Shown piece by piece: positions 23,101 to 29,394 of a DNA stretch of 43,663 nt. The position numbers and the translations under genes are program-made. Below the pieces are notes generated by a model. That model ran no database searches. It was not told the origin of the DNA and saw only the letters and a list, made by a program, of their open reading frames with translations. The first letter of the stretch is position 1, and each line of letters starts with the position of its first letter. Origin of the DNA: Acidobacteriota bacterium (GTDB lineage: Bacteria > Acidobacteriota > Vicinamibacteria > Vicinamibacterales > UBA8438); contig WTFV01000209.1 of assembly GCA_011523845.1 (NCBI GenBank), positions 1 to 43,663 on the forward strand, given 5' to 3'.

Positions 23101-23436
23101 GGTCTGGACGAGGAGTCGCTGGCAGTCTTCGACCTGCTGAAGAAGCCGGACCTCGACAAGGCGGGCATTCAGCGCATCAAGACCGTCTCGAAGGAGTTGC
23201 TGCGGACGCTCAAGGCGGAGAAGCTCCGCGTAGACCAGTGGCGCGACAAGGAGTCGACGCGAAGTGCCGTTCATGTCGCCATCCGCGACTTCCTCTACAG
23301 CGACGAGACCGGTCTGCCCGCCGGTGCCTACTCCGACGAGGACGTGACGACTACCACCAAGGCCGTGTTCGCGCACGTCTACCGCGCCTACCCGACCGTG
23401 CCGTCGCCGTTCTACGACGACGTGGCGGTAGCCTGA
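20185..23436 (+). CDS. hsdR: Type I restriction endonuclease subunit HsdR
   Basis: 1083 residues, normal for HsdR. The N-terminal PD-(D/E)xK nuclease is seen as RRRPDIIGF (Asp about 150) and LFIECKN (Glu-x-Lys about 165). The superfamily 2 motor follows: Walker A HTQGAGKS (about 298), DEAH box ISDEAHRTQ (about 403), GFTGTPLF, and motif VI HTLMQAIARANRV. The C-terminal 300 residues are helical and should dock on HsdM. HsdR translocates and cuts DNA unmethylated at the HsdS-specified site. It is intact although hsdS in this locus is frameshifted; without a working HsdS it should be idle. The gene is far from hsdM because of the inserted operon, but is on the same strand. Confidence 0.96.
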   Translation: MTSSPYTEDTLVQQTTADYLEQQLGWESIYAHNHEDFGPSSLLSRASERDVVLTRPLRERLAALNPGLPNEAYHDAVRRITATAASQTIVTANREKYDLLRDGVQVTYHDDKGRPTRRRLRVVDFDDPHNNRFLCVREMWIRGDLYRRRPDIIGFVNGLPLLFIECKNLHRDLKAAFEKNYADYRDTVPHLFHHNAVVMFGNGAQARIGSITSRWGHFHEWKRLAEEEPGAVDMETLLKGVCDKRNFLDLAENFILFDESSGETRKILARNHQFLGVNRAVEAVRERKARAGKLGVFWHTQGAGKSYSMVMFTRKVRRKLGGNFTFLVLTDRDDLDTQIYKTFAGCGVVDHDRDPCRASSGDHLGRLLAEHKSHVFSLIQKFNQDVDPETGYTQRDDVIVISDEAHRTQYGTLALNMRNALPNASYIGFTGTPLFTHDEITRKVFGDYVSTYDFQRAVEDGATVPLYYDARGDDLGVAIDDLNERIAEKLEELETDDIDVAQRLERELKRDYHVITAEKRLDQVARDFVRHYSAAWETGKAMLVGIDKVTCVRMHALIERYWNERIEELEAEHAKAPGEQEAIYLQRRIAWMRETRAAVVVSEEQGEVEKFRRWDLDIVPHRRIIKEGMDLPAEMRAKPRFRNMQRMAVDDAFKEQDHPFRIAVVCAMWLTGFDVPSLSTLYLDKPLKAHTLMQAIARANRVNEGKNNGLIVDYCGVLKHLRRALATFAGTRSGGEGEGGGEIDPARPDEELLSDLAEAIAMVRSFLQDGGAPLDDVIRRLSFHRNAAIVACKEVANENDETRKRFEVLCREVFKKFKACINVRGVNAHRADRDAIDVIYRRLQGDREKADISDIIRILQGVVDEAIGLRGNRVRDREPYDISAIDFDRLKREFEHSRSQRTAVQALKHAVEQRLQRLLARNPLRTDFQQHYEELVAEYNREKDGVTIERTFEELLKFVQELEEEESRAVREGLDEESLAVFDLLKKPDLDKAGIQRIKTVSKELLRTLKAEKLRVDQWRDKESTRSAVHVAIRDFLYSDETGLPAGAYSDEDVTTTTKAVFAHVYRAYPTVPSPFYDDVAVA

Positions 23437-23525
23437 ACGCCGCGCAGTATTCCCTCGGGCCGGAGTCGAGGCTGGAGTCAGGGGCTGAAGTCGAAGGGAT
23501 CGGGCCAGCGTCAGCCGGGAAGGCA

Positions 23526-24521
23526 ATGAGCGAAGGGCCGCCACCGTACCGGATCACTCCGGACATGCTGACCCGGGTAGCGGAGATCGCCGAAGCGATC
23601 GGTCGTGCGGAAGCAGCCGGCCTCTCGCAGGACCTTCGCCTGCGCCGCATCAATCGCATCCGCACGATCCAGGGATCGCTCGCCATAGAGGGCAACCTCC
23701 TCAGCGAGGAGCAGATCGCGACGATTCTCGACGGCAAGCCGGTCGTCGCCCCGTTGCGGGACGTTCAGGAAGCCCGGAACGCCATCCAGGCCTACGACCG
23801 TTACGCACAGTGGGATCCGGCCAGCGAGCGCGACCTGCTGACCGCCCATGAGATCCTGATGACCGCGTTGCTGGACGCGCCGGGGCATTACCGTCGAGGG
23901 GCCGTGGCCGTGATGGGTCAGGGGCGGGTTCATCACGTCGGTCCGCCTGCCGGACAGGTGCCGCGCCTGATGGCCGACCTGCTGTCGTGGATCGGAAGCA
24001 CGGCCGACCATCCGCTCGTGACGAGCTCGGTCTTCCACTACGAGTTCGAGTTCATTCATCCGTTCGAAGACGGCAACGGACGCCTGGGCCGGCTCTGGCA
24101 GACGCTGATCCTTACCCGTTGGCGATCGTTGTTCGCCCACGTGCCGGTCGAGAGCCTGGTCCGTGCCCGCCAGAGCGAGTACTACGAGGCCATCCGGCGG
24201 AGCTCGGCGGACGGCGAGAGCACGGCTCTCGTTGCCTTCATGCTGGAGACGATTCTTGCCGCAGTCCGGACCCCCCAGGAAGCCCCCCAGGTGACACCCC
24301 AAGTAATGCGTCTCTTCTCTGTGCTGGACGGCGAGATGTCGCGGCGGGAAATCCTGAACGCGCTGGGACTCAGCGACCGCAAGTCGCTGCGGCAGCGTTA
24401 CCTGTTGCCGGCGTTGCAGGGCGGCTACGTGGAGATGACCCGCCCCGACGCGCCGAACGCCCGGAATCAGAAGTACCGCCTGACGCCGCTGGGACACCGG
24501 GTGCGGTCGGGAACAGACTGA
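23526..24521 (+). CDS. Fic-domain protein (adenylyltransferase type)
   Basis: 331 residues from the ATG at 23526. The catalytic motif HPFEDGNGRLGRLWQ begins at about residue 178 and fits HPFx(D/E)GNGRxxR, so the enzyme should transfer AMP to a protein hydroxyl. SLAIEGN at about 51-57 fits the inhibitory motif (S/T)xxxE(G/N), placing it in the class with an N-terminal autoinhibitory helix. A short repeat PQEAPQVTPQV links the Fic core to a C-terminal winged helix (VLDGEMSRREILNALGLSDR and a tail QKYRLTPLG). It lies 89 bases after hsdR. A gutted paralogue sits between hsdM and hsdS, so Fic seems linked to this type I locus. The target is unknown. Confidence 0.93.
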   Translation: MSEGPPPYRITPDMLTRVAEIAEAIGRAEAAGLSQDLRLRRINRIRTIQGSLAIEGNLLSEEQIATILDGKPVVAPLRDVQEARNAIQAYDRYAQWDPASERDLLTAHEILMTALLDAPGHYRRGAVAVMGQGRVHHVGPPAGQVPRLMADLLSWIGSTADHPLVTSSVFHYEFEFIHPFEDGNGRLGRLWQTLILTRWRSLFAHVPVESLVRARQSEYYEAIRRSSADGESTALVAFMLETILAAVRTPQEAPQVTPQVMRLFSVLDGEMSRREILNALGLSDRKSLRQRYLLPALQGGYVEMTRPDAPNARNQKYRLTPLGHRVRSGTD

Positions 24522-24641
24522 GACGTACGCGTTTGCGGCGGCCTGGACGCCGCGGCTCGTCCTCGCGAGGCAGGAGGCAGCTTGGTCAGGGCAAGGTCGA
24601 AGGACTCCGGGCCGGGGCCAGGGGCCAGGACCCCGAGCCCG

Positions 24642-24705
24642 GGGCAAGAGCGGGCGGCCCCGAGGTAAAAGTGGGCCGTCCCTGGGCAAGAGTGGGCGGC
24701 CCCCT
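24642..24705. repeat. Short tandem repeat between convergent genes
   Basis: Three adjacent units of 20-22 bases (24642-24663, 24664-24683, 24684-24705), each near GGGCAAGAGTGGGCGGCCCC, are followed by a partial copy. They separate the ends of the fic and lipoprotein genes. The role is unknown. The rest of 24522-24719 holds no gene. Confidence 0.6.
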
Positions 24706-24719
24706 GCGCAAGAGTCGCT

Positions 24720-25484
24720 CTACAGCGGCTCCACGGTCACGTCGCTGATCGCCACGTGCGAGAGCAGCCGCATGCTGTTGACCACGTAGTCCGGCGTCAG
24801 CGTGTCGACCGGCACCTTCCCCCCGTCGACGGCGTAGTTGTCCTGGTCGGAGAAGAGCACGCCGCCCACCCGCTCGAACGAGACCGCCCGGCGGAAGCGG
24901 AGCCCGTTGTCGAAGTCGTAGCCGAACTGCTCGACGCGGCCGGTCTCCGGGTCGAACCAGAACGTGTAGGCGTCGTCCGCGTCGTTGCTCGTGCCGGGGG
25001 TGAACGACACCCGCATGCGGTGCAGGTCGCGGCCGTTCCAGCGGTCGAGGCCGCGGTCCTCGAAGTGGATGTCGCCCCCCTTCAGCGTGTACGGCAGCAG
25101 CGGGAAGAACACGCGGGCGTTGGCGAACGCGGCGGCGAGCCGCTCGCCCTCGGCGTCCAGCTCGACCTCGTCGCCGCCGCGCCACTCGGTGACGCCGTCG
25201 TTGTTCAGGCGCACGCGCCGCTCCGGCCGGTCGCCGCGGGCCGGGTCGGTCACGATGAACTCGAACTCGCCCCCGTTGCGGGTCGCCTCGATCTGGAAGC
25301 TGCCGGACAGCGACGTGATCGTCATGGTCATCCGGGAACCCTCGTAGAGGGCGCCGCCGTGGTACGCGATGGACTGCGCGACGATGTCGGGCAGGTTCGG
25401 GTCGGGCGCGGCAGCTCCCCCGCAGGCGGTCGCAAGGGCGATGACGACGGCGAGCGCTCCGGCGATGGTGTGGCGTGCGTGCAT
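24720..25484 (-). CDS. Putative lipoprotein, LolA/DUF6503-like
   Basis: 254 residues from the ATG at 25484; the open frame extends further upstream, but this start gives a proper signal. Residues 1-20 are a lipoprotein signal with lipobox LATAC and Cys21 as lipidation site, followed by GG. The mature part is rich in alternating strands (MTMTITSLSGSFQIEATRNG, YTFWFDPETGRVEQFGYDF), and the end has TPDYVVNSMRLLSHVAISDV. The pattern resembles lipoprotein-localisation-type beta sheets such as LolA or DUF6503 proteins, but I cannot assign a function. It should sit in the cell envelope. The hairpin repeat at 25531-25725 lies upstream, before the GNAT gene. Confidence 0.7.
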   Translation of the reverse strand: MHARHTIAGALAVVIALATACGGAAAPDPNLPDIVAQSIAYHGGALYEGSRMTMTITSLSGSFQIEATRNGGEFEFIVTDPARGDRPERRVRLNNDGVTEWRGGDEVELDAEGERLAAAFANARVFFPLLPYTLKGGDIHFEDRGLDRWNGRDLHRMRVSFTPGTSNDADDAYTFWFDPETGRVEQFGYDFDNGLRFRRAVSFERVGGVLFSDQDNYAVDGGKVPVDTLTPDYVVNSMRLLSHVAISDVTVEPL

Positions 25485-25530
25485 GGCGTCTTTCCTCGGT
25501 CTGATCGTTCCACTGCGTCTGCCTGACAGT

Positions 25531-25725
25531 CTAGGAGCTTGCGCCGCAGAAGCGCAACGAGTGAGTTCTGCGGCGCAAGCTCCTGGGGCGGTGGCGGCTG
25601 GGGCCGAACACGGAGCCCGGCGCGGCGCTAGGAGTCTGCGCCACAGAAGCGCAACGGGGTGAGTTCTGCGGCGCGAGGGCCTGGGGCGGTGGCGGCTGGG
25701 CCGAAACACGGAGCCTGGCGACGGG
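25531..25725. repeat. 97-bp tandem duplication with a long hairpin
   Basis: Two copies start at 25531 and 25628. The first has a perfect 19-bp stem: 25533-25551 (AGGAGCTTGCGCCGCAGAA) pairs with 25566-25584 across 14 bases. The second copy keeps the layout but has mismatches. After the stem both carry a GGCCGAACACGGAGCC-like segment, which recurs at 28661-28699. The element lies in the gene-free stretch 25485-25779 and could stop transcription from the GNAT gene, or be a mobile REP-like unit. Confidence 0.75.
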
Positions 25726-25779
25726 CTTGGCGGCGTTGGCGCAGCGTCGCCCGCGTATCGTTCATGCAACGCGGACTCC

Positions 25780-26355
25780 CTACGCGGTCGGCGGCATGGT
25801 TCGCCGGTAGCGCAGCTCGCGCAGCGAGACGCCCGCGCGTTCCAGGAAGATCCGCGTCTCCCCGTCGGGACGAAAGCCCATCGAGTGGAAGAACCGCCGC
25901 GCACTCGCATTGGACTTCAGCTCCCAGAGCTCCACGCTGGTGAAACCCTGCACGCGCGCGTCCGCCAGCGACCGCTCGCACAGCAGACGGCCGATGCCTC
26001 GGCGCCAGTGCGAGGGTCGTACGAACAAGGCCCATATTTCTGCAGCGGCAGTACCGTCGTCGCCCCCGGGGGTCGAGCGCAGCGTGCAGAATCCCACGAC
26101 CGCGTGGTCGTCGCAGGCCACGAGGGTCGTGCTGACGCGGGGTCGCTCCAGACATCGCCTCCACCCGGGAATGCGAGGCCCCACCTCCGGAGGGTCGAGG
26201 ACCAGATGCGCGACGCGATCGGGAATCAGGGGTCGATAGGAAGCCTGCAGACTGGCGGTATGCACGGCCGCGATGGCCTCCGCGTCGTCGACGCCGGCGT
26301 TCCGGATGGTGACGCCCAATGCCGAATCTCCCACTATGGAAACGATAGTCCACAT
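25780..26355 (-). CDS. GNAT-family N-acetyltransferase
   Basis: 191 residues. The GNAT fold is seen from VTIRNAGVDDAEAIAAVHTA on, with the acyl-CoA-binding stretch FVRPSHWRRGIGRLLCERSL (the R/Q-x-x-G-x-G/A loop) and the late strand ELWELKSNASARRFFHSMGF. The length is typical. It would acetylate a small molecule or a protein N terminus using acetyl-CoA; the substrate cannot be told. The start could also be a few codons later. It is divergent from thrB, with 208 bases between. Confidence 0.85.
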   Translation of the reverse strand: MWTIVSIVGDSALGVTIRNAGVDDAEAIAAVHTASLQASYRPLIPDRVAHLVLDPPEVGPRIPGWRRCLERPRVSTTLVACDDHAVVGFCTLRSTPGGDDGTAAAEIWALFVRPSHWRRGIGRLLCERSLADARVQGFTSVELWELKSNASARRFFHSMGFRPDGETRIFLERAGVSLRELRYRRTMPPTA

Positions 26356-26563
26356 CGCCGGTCCGCGAGCAGGGTCTCCGGCAATCGACGGTGCTCGACG
26401 AACTGCCTGGTCAGCCGGTTACGTCGGAGCTGACGCGCCGGCGTCGGTCACCGCTCCGACTACCAGGACATCGGGCCGATCGGCTCTCGTCGAGCCACGG
26501 TGGAGGGCACTGGCGCCGGCGGATGGGGGAGCAACTGCTCGCACCATCGTCGATAATCACCGG

Positions 26564-27499
26564 ATGCCCGACCGCGTCCGCGTCTTCGCCCCGGCCACCG
26601 CCTCCAACCTCGGCCCCGGATTCGACGTGCTGGGCCTGGCCCTCGAACGCCCCGGCGACGTGGTCGAGGCCGAGATCCGCGCCGACCCGGGCGTCGAGAT
26701 CGTCGAGGTGACCGGCGCCGACTCGCTCACCACCAATCCGCGGGAGAACGTGGTCGGCATCGTCGCCGCCGCCGCGCTCGAGCGCCTGCCCACCGCGGGC
26801 TGCGGCGTCCGGCTCTGGCTGCACAAGCAGATGCCACTCGGGAGCGGTCTCGGCAGCTCGGCCGCCAGCAGCGTGGGCGGCGCGGTCGCGGTGAACGCGC
26901 TCTTCGGTGGGGCGCTCTCGGCGGACGACCTCGTCGCCTGCGCCCTCCGCGGCGAGGCGGCGGCCTCCGGAACCGCGCACGCAGACAACGTCGCGCCCAG
27001 CGTCCTCGGCGGTATCGTTCTCATTCGCGCGTCCGACCCGCTGGACCTGATCCGGCTTCCGGTCCCCGACGCGCTGCGGGTGGTGCTGGTCCACCCGCAC
27101 GCGCAGGTGCTCACGGCCGAAGCGCGGCGGCTCGTGGCCGAGCGGCGGTTCACCATCGGGCAGGCGGTCGCCAACCTGGGCAACGTCGCGGCGCTGGTCG
27201 CCGCACTCCACGGCGGGGATCTCGCGCTGCTGGGGCGGAGCATCCAGGACGCGCTGGTCGAGCCGGTCCGCGCGCCGCTCGTCCCTGCCTTCGCCGAGGT
27301 CAAGCGGGCCGCGCTCGACGCCGGCGCGCTGGGTTGCTCGATCTCCGGCTCCGGGCCGAGCATGCTCGCCTTCGCCGACTCGGATGCTTCTGCCGATGCG
27401 GTGGCCGACGCGATGGAGGCGGCGTTCGCGGCTGCCGGCCTCGCGAGCGATCGTTACGTCGGACCTGTCAACGCCACCGGCGCACGCGTGATGCCGTGA
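26564..27499 (+). CDS. thrB: Homoserine kinase
   Basis: 311 residues from the ATG at 26564, which begins MPDRVRVFAPATASNLGPGF, the usual homoserine kinase N terminus. The GHMP ATP-binding motif PLGSGLGSSAASS is at about 91-103. The third GHMP motif is GALGCSISGSGPSMLAFADS near the C terminus. The enzyme phosphorylates L-homoserine with ATP, the step before threonine synthase in threonine synthesis. No other threonine gene is in the window. A long frame opens upstream of this ATG but has no similarity. Confidence 0.94.
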   Translation: MPDRVRVFAPATASNLGPGFDVLGLALERPGDVVEAEIRADPGVEIVEVTGADSLTTNPRENVVGIVAAAALERLPTAGCGVRLWLHKQMPLGSGLGSSAASSVGGAVAVNALFGGALSADDLVACALRGEAAASGTAHADNVAPSVLGGIVLIRASDPLDLIRLPVPDALRVVLVHPHAQVLTAEARRLVAERRFTIGQAVANLGNVAALVAALHGGDLALLGRSIQDALVEPVRAPLVPAFAEVKRAALDAGALGCSISGSGPSMLAFADSDASADAVADAMEAAFAAAGLASDRYVGPVNATGARVMP

Positions 27500-27560
27500 C
27501 TTCGAGGGTCCGCTTGCGCCGAGGCCCGCGCAGCGTTCAACGGTGGGTAGACTCAGGAGC

Positions 27561-27809
27561 ATGAGTACGCGTCTGCAGGTCGTCATGTCCGAAGCCGAGC
27601 TGGCTTCGTTGCGCCAGGTCGCGCGACGCGCCGGGTTGACCTTGAGCGAATGGGCGAGGCGAACGCTGCGTGCCGCGCGGGATGCGCAGGCGGTTCCGAC
27701 CCCCGCCAGTCGGCTGGAGGCGCTCGAGCGTGCCCTGGGCTGCAATCACCCTACTGCCGACATCGATGAGATGCTCGCCGACATCGAGCGTGGCCGCGAT
27801 CCGAGGTGA
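27561..27809 (+). CDS. Ribbon-helix-helix antitoxin-like protein, without visible toxin
   Basis: 82 residues from the ATG at 27561, with AGGAG close upstream. The start STRLQVVMSEAELASLRQVA then RRAGLTLSEWARRTLRAARD is a ribbon-helix-helix DNA-binding fold. The C terminus, NHPTADIDEMLADIERG, is the toxin-binding type that I associate with VapB-like partners of PIN toxins. No PIN gene follows: the convergent fetB-like gene ends 40 bases later. It may be a solitary antitoxin left after toxin loss, acting as a DNA-binding protein or neutralising a toxin elsewhere. Confidence 0.75.
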   Translation: MSTRLQVVMSEAELASLRQVARRAGLTLSEWARRTLRAARDAQAVPTPASRLEALERALGCNHPTADIDEMLADIERGRDPR

Positions 27810-27849
27810 TGCCTGCACCGACATCCGTCGGTCGGATCCGAGCCGCTGG

Positions 27850-28593
27850 TCAGGAAACCGTGTCGTCAGCCGCCGGTGACAGTTCGGCCCCGCGCCGGGG
27901 GCGCTGCATGGCCAGGAAGCACGCCGCGGACATCCCCGCCGCGCCGAACAGCATGCACATCACCATGATCTGGTAGCGCACGGCTATCAGCGGGGAGACG
28001 CCTGACAGGATCTGGCCGGTCATCATCCCCGGCAGCGAGACGAGGCCGACCGCGAACAAGGTGTTCACCTGCGGGATGAGGGCCGAGCGCATGGCGATGG
28101 GGCGCGCGTCGTGGTACGGAGCCCCGCGGGCGAGCTCGGCGTCGAGCCGTTCCGCCGACAGGCTGACGGCGTTCATCGACGCCGCGAACACCATGCCCCC
28201 GAGCGGGATCAGCACCGTCGGGTCGTGCCACGGGTCGGCGGTCAGGACGCCCTGCGTGATCAGGGCCAGCGTCGACACCCCGCTCAGGCAGATCGCGCCG
28301 AGCGCCTGCGGGTAGACCGCCCTGCGGCGGCGGGCCACCGGCCTGAGCGAGATCCAGCCCGCGGCGGTGAGCATCACCGTCAGCGTGCCGAGCACGACGG
28401 CCGGGTGCGCGGTACCGAAGATGAACGTCAGCACGTAGCCGACGAGCGCAAGCTGCGCGACCATGCGTCCGACGCCGTAGAGCGCGGCGCCGGCGCCGGC
28501 CGACCAGCGCTGGAGGATGGCGAGCACCACCAGCGCCGGGAGCAGGGAGAGGCTGAGGTTGGAGAGCGGAATCGGGTCGACGGAGCCGTTCAT
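27850..28593 (-). CDS. fetB: FetB/UPF0014-family ABC transporter permease
   Basis: 247 residues from the ATG at 28593 (an alternative lies at 28608). Six or seven hydrophobic segments are visible, among them LSLLPALVVLAILQ, YGVGRMVAQLALVGYVLTFI, VVLGTLTVMLTAAGWISL and VRYQIMVMCMLFGAAGMSAA. The conserved stretch RSALIPQVNTLFAVGLVSLPG then MMTGQILSGVSP is diagnostic of the UPF0014/FetB family. FetB works with the ATPase FetA in iron homeostasis in E. coli; no fetA-like gene is adjacent here. Confidence 0.88.
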   Translation of the reverse strand: MNGSVDPIPLSNLSLSLLPALVVLAILQRWSAGAGAALYGVGRMVAQLALVGYVLTFIFGTAHPAVVLGTLTVMLTAAGWISLRPVARRRRAVYPQALGAICLSGVSTLALITQGVLTADPWHDPTVLIPLGGMVFAASMNAVSLSAERLDAELARGAPYHDARPIAMRSALIPQVNTLFAVGLVSLPGMMTGQILSGVSPLIAVRYQIMVMCMLFGAAGMSAACFLAMQRPRRGAELSPAADDTVS

Positions 28594-28660
28594 GTCGCCG
28601 TGGAGCATACCGCGGGACCGGCGCTTCGCCGCGGATCGGAGGAGCTCGCCGTCCCCGCTC

Positions 28661-28699
28661 GGCCGAACACGGCGCCCTGGCGACGGATCTGGCGGCGCT
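28661..28699. repeat. Third copy of the GGCCGAACACGG element
   Basis: Closely matches 25699-25736 (GGCCGAA-CACGG, then CCTGGCGACGG and GGCGGCG). It lies at the end of the PspC gene, 3 kb from the tandem pair, so the element is dispersed and not only duplicated locally. Confidence 0.55.
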
Positions 28700-29264
28700 A
28701 CTCCGCGCCGCCGGCCGGCGCTGCGTCCGTCGACGGGGCGGGGGGTGGCGTCGGGGCCGGCACCACCGTCGGCTCCGGCATGATGAACCAGGCGGCCGCG
28801 TAGGCGAAGAGCCCGAGGACCACGAGGCCCGGGAAGATGGAGAGCAGTACCCAGAGCACCCGCACCGCCGTCACGTCGACCGCGAAGTACTCCGCGATGC
28901 CGCCGCACACCCCGGCCACGGTGACGTTGCCGGCGGACCGCTGCAGTCGCTTCGCCCCGACGACGATCGGCTCCGAGCCCGGTTCCGCTTCCGGCACGAT
29001 GATCCAGGCGACGATGTAGGCCAGCACGCCGAGCAGCACGGATCCGGGCACGATGGACAGGATGATCCAGGCCACGCGGATGAAGACGGGGTCGGTGTCG
29101 AGATAGCGCGCGATGCCGCCGCACACGCCGGCGAGCCGGCTGTCGACCCGGGACCGGCGCAACGGCTTGGGGAAGATCGTGGCCGATGCCCCCTGGCGTC
29201 GGCCGCAGTACAGACAGTAGGAGGCCTCGTCGGGGATCTCGCGGCGGCAGTGGCTGCAGGTCAT
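28698..29264 (-). CDS. Zinc-ribbon protein with two PspC domains
   Basis: 188 residues. Cys3, Cys6, Cys17 and Cys20 (TCSHCRREIP, YCLYCG) form an N-terminal zinc ribbon. Two PspC domains follow: residues about 36-90 (RLAGVCGGIARYLDTDPVFI, then a membrane segment ILSIVPGSVLLGVLAYIVAW) and about 110-165 (VAGVCGGIAEYFAVDVTAVR, then LSIFPGLVVLGLFAYAAAWF). The tail is Pro/Ala-rich. PspC is an inner-membrane sensor of envelope stress in the phage-shock response. Here no pspA or other psp gene is near. Each domain would put a membrane hairpin in the inner membrane. Confidence 0.88.
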   Translation of the reverse strand: MTCSHCRREIPDEASYCLYCGRRQGASATIFPKPLRRSRVDSRLAGVCGGIARYLDTDPVFIRVAWIILSIVPGSVLLGVLAYIVAWIIVPEAEPGSEPIVVGAKRLQRSAGNVTVAGVCGGIAEYFAVDVTAVRVLWVLLSIFPGLVVLGLFAYAAAWFIMPEPTVVPAPTPPPAPSTDAAPAGGAE

Positions 29265-29394
29265 TCTCGGCCTCGCTTGCGGTTGTTTCCACGGTTGCGC
29301 GGCTTCGGGCGGCGCGTTGTTCGAAGACCGTCGCCCTCCGTGCGCTGTACATGGAGATACGCAGGCGCCGGGCGCCGGTTCCCGGTCGCCGCGG

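Noticed and set aside
20119..23544. A 1141-codon open frame antisense to hsdR
   Set aside because: Stop-free antisense frames are expected in GC-rich coding DNA; the + frame has all HsdR motifs, and the antisense protein is low-complexity Val/Arg/His-rich.
27817..27832. Small hairpin ACCGAC-ATCC-GTCGGT as terminator between the antitoxin and fetB
   Set aside because: Only six base pairs and no T-run; could be chance in GC-rich DNA.
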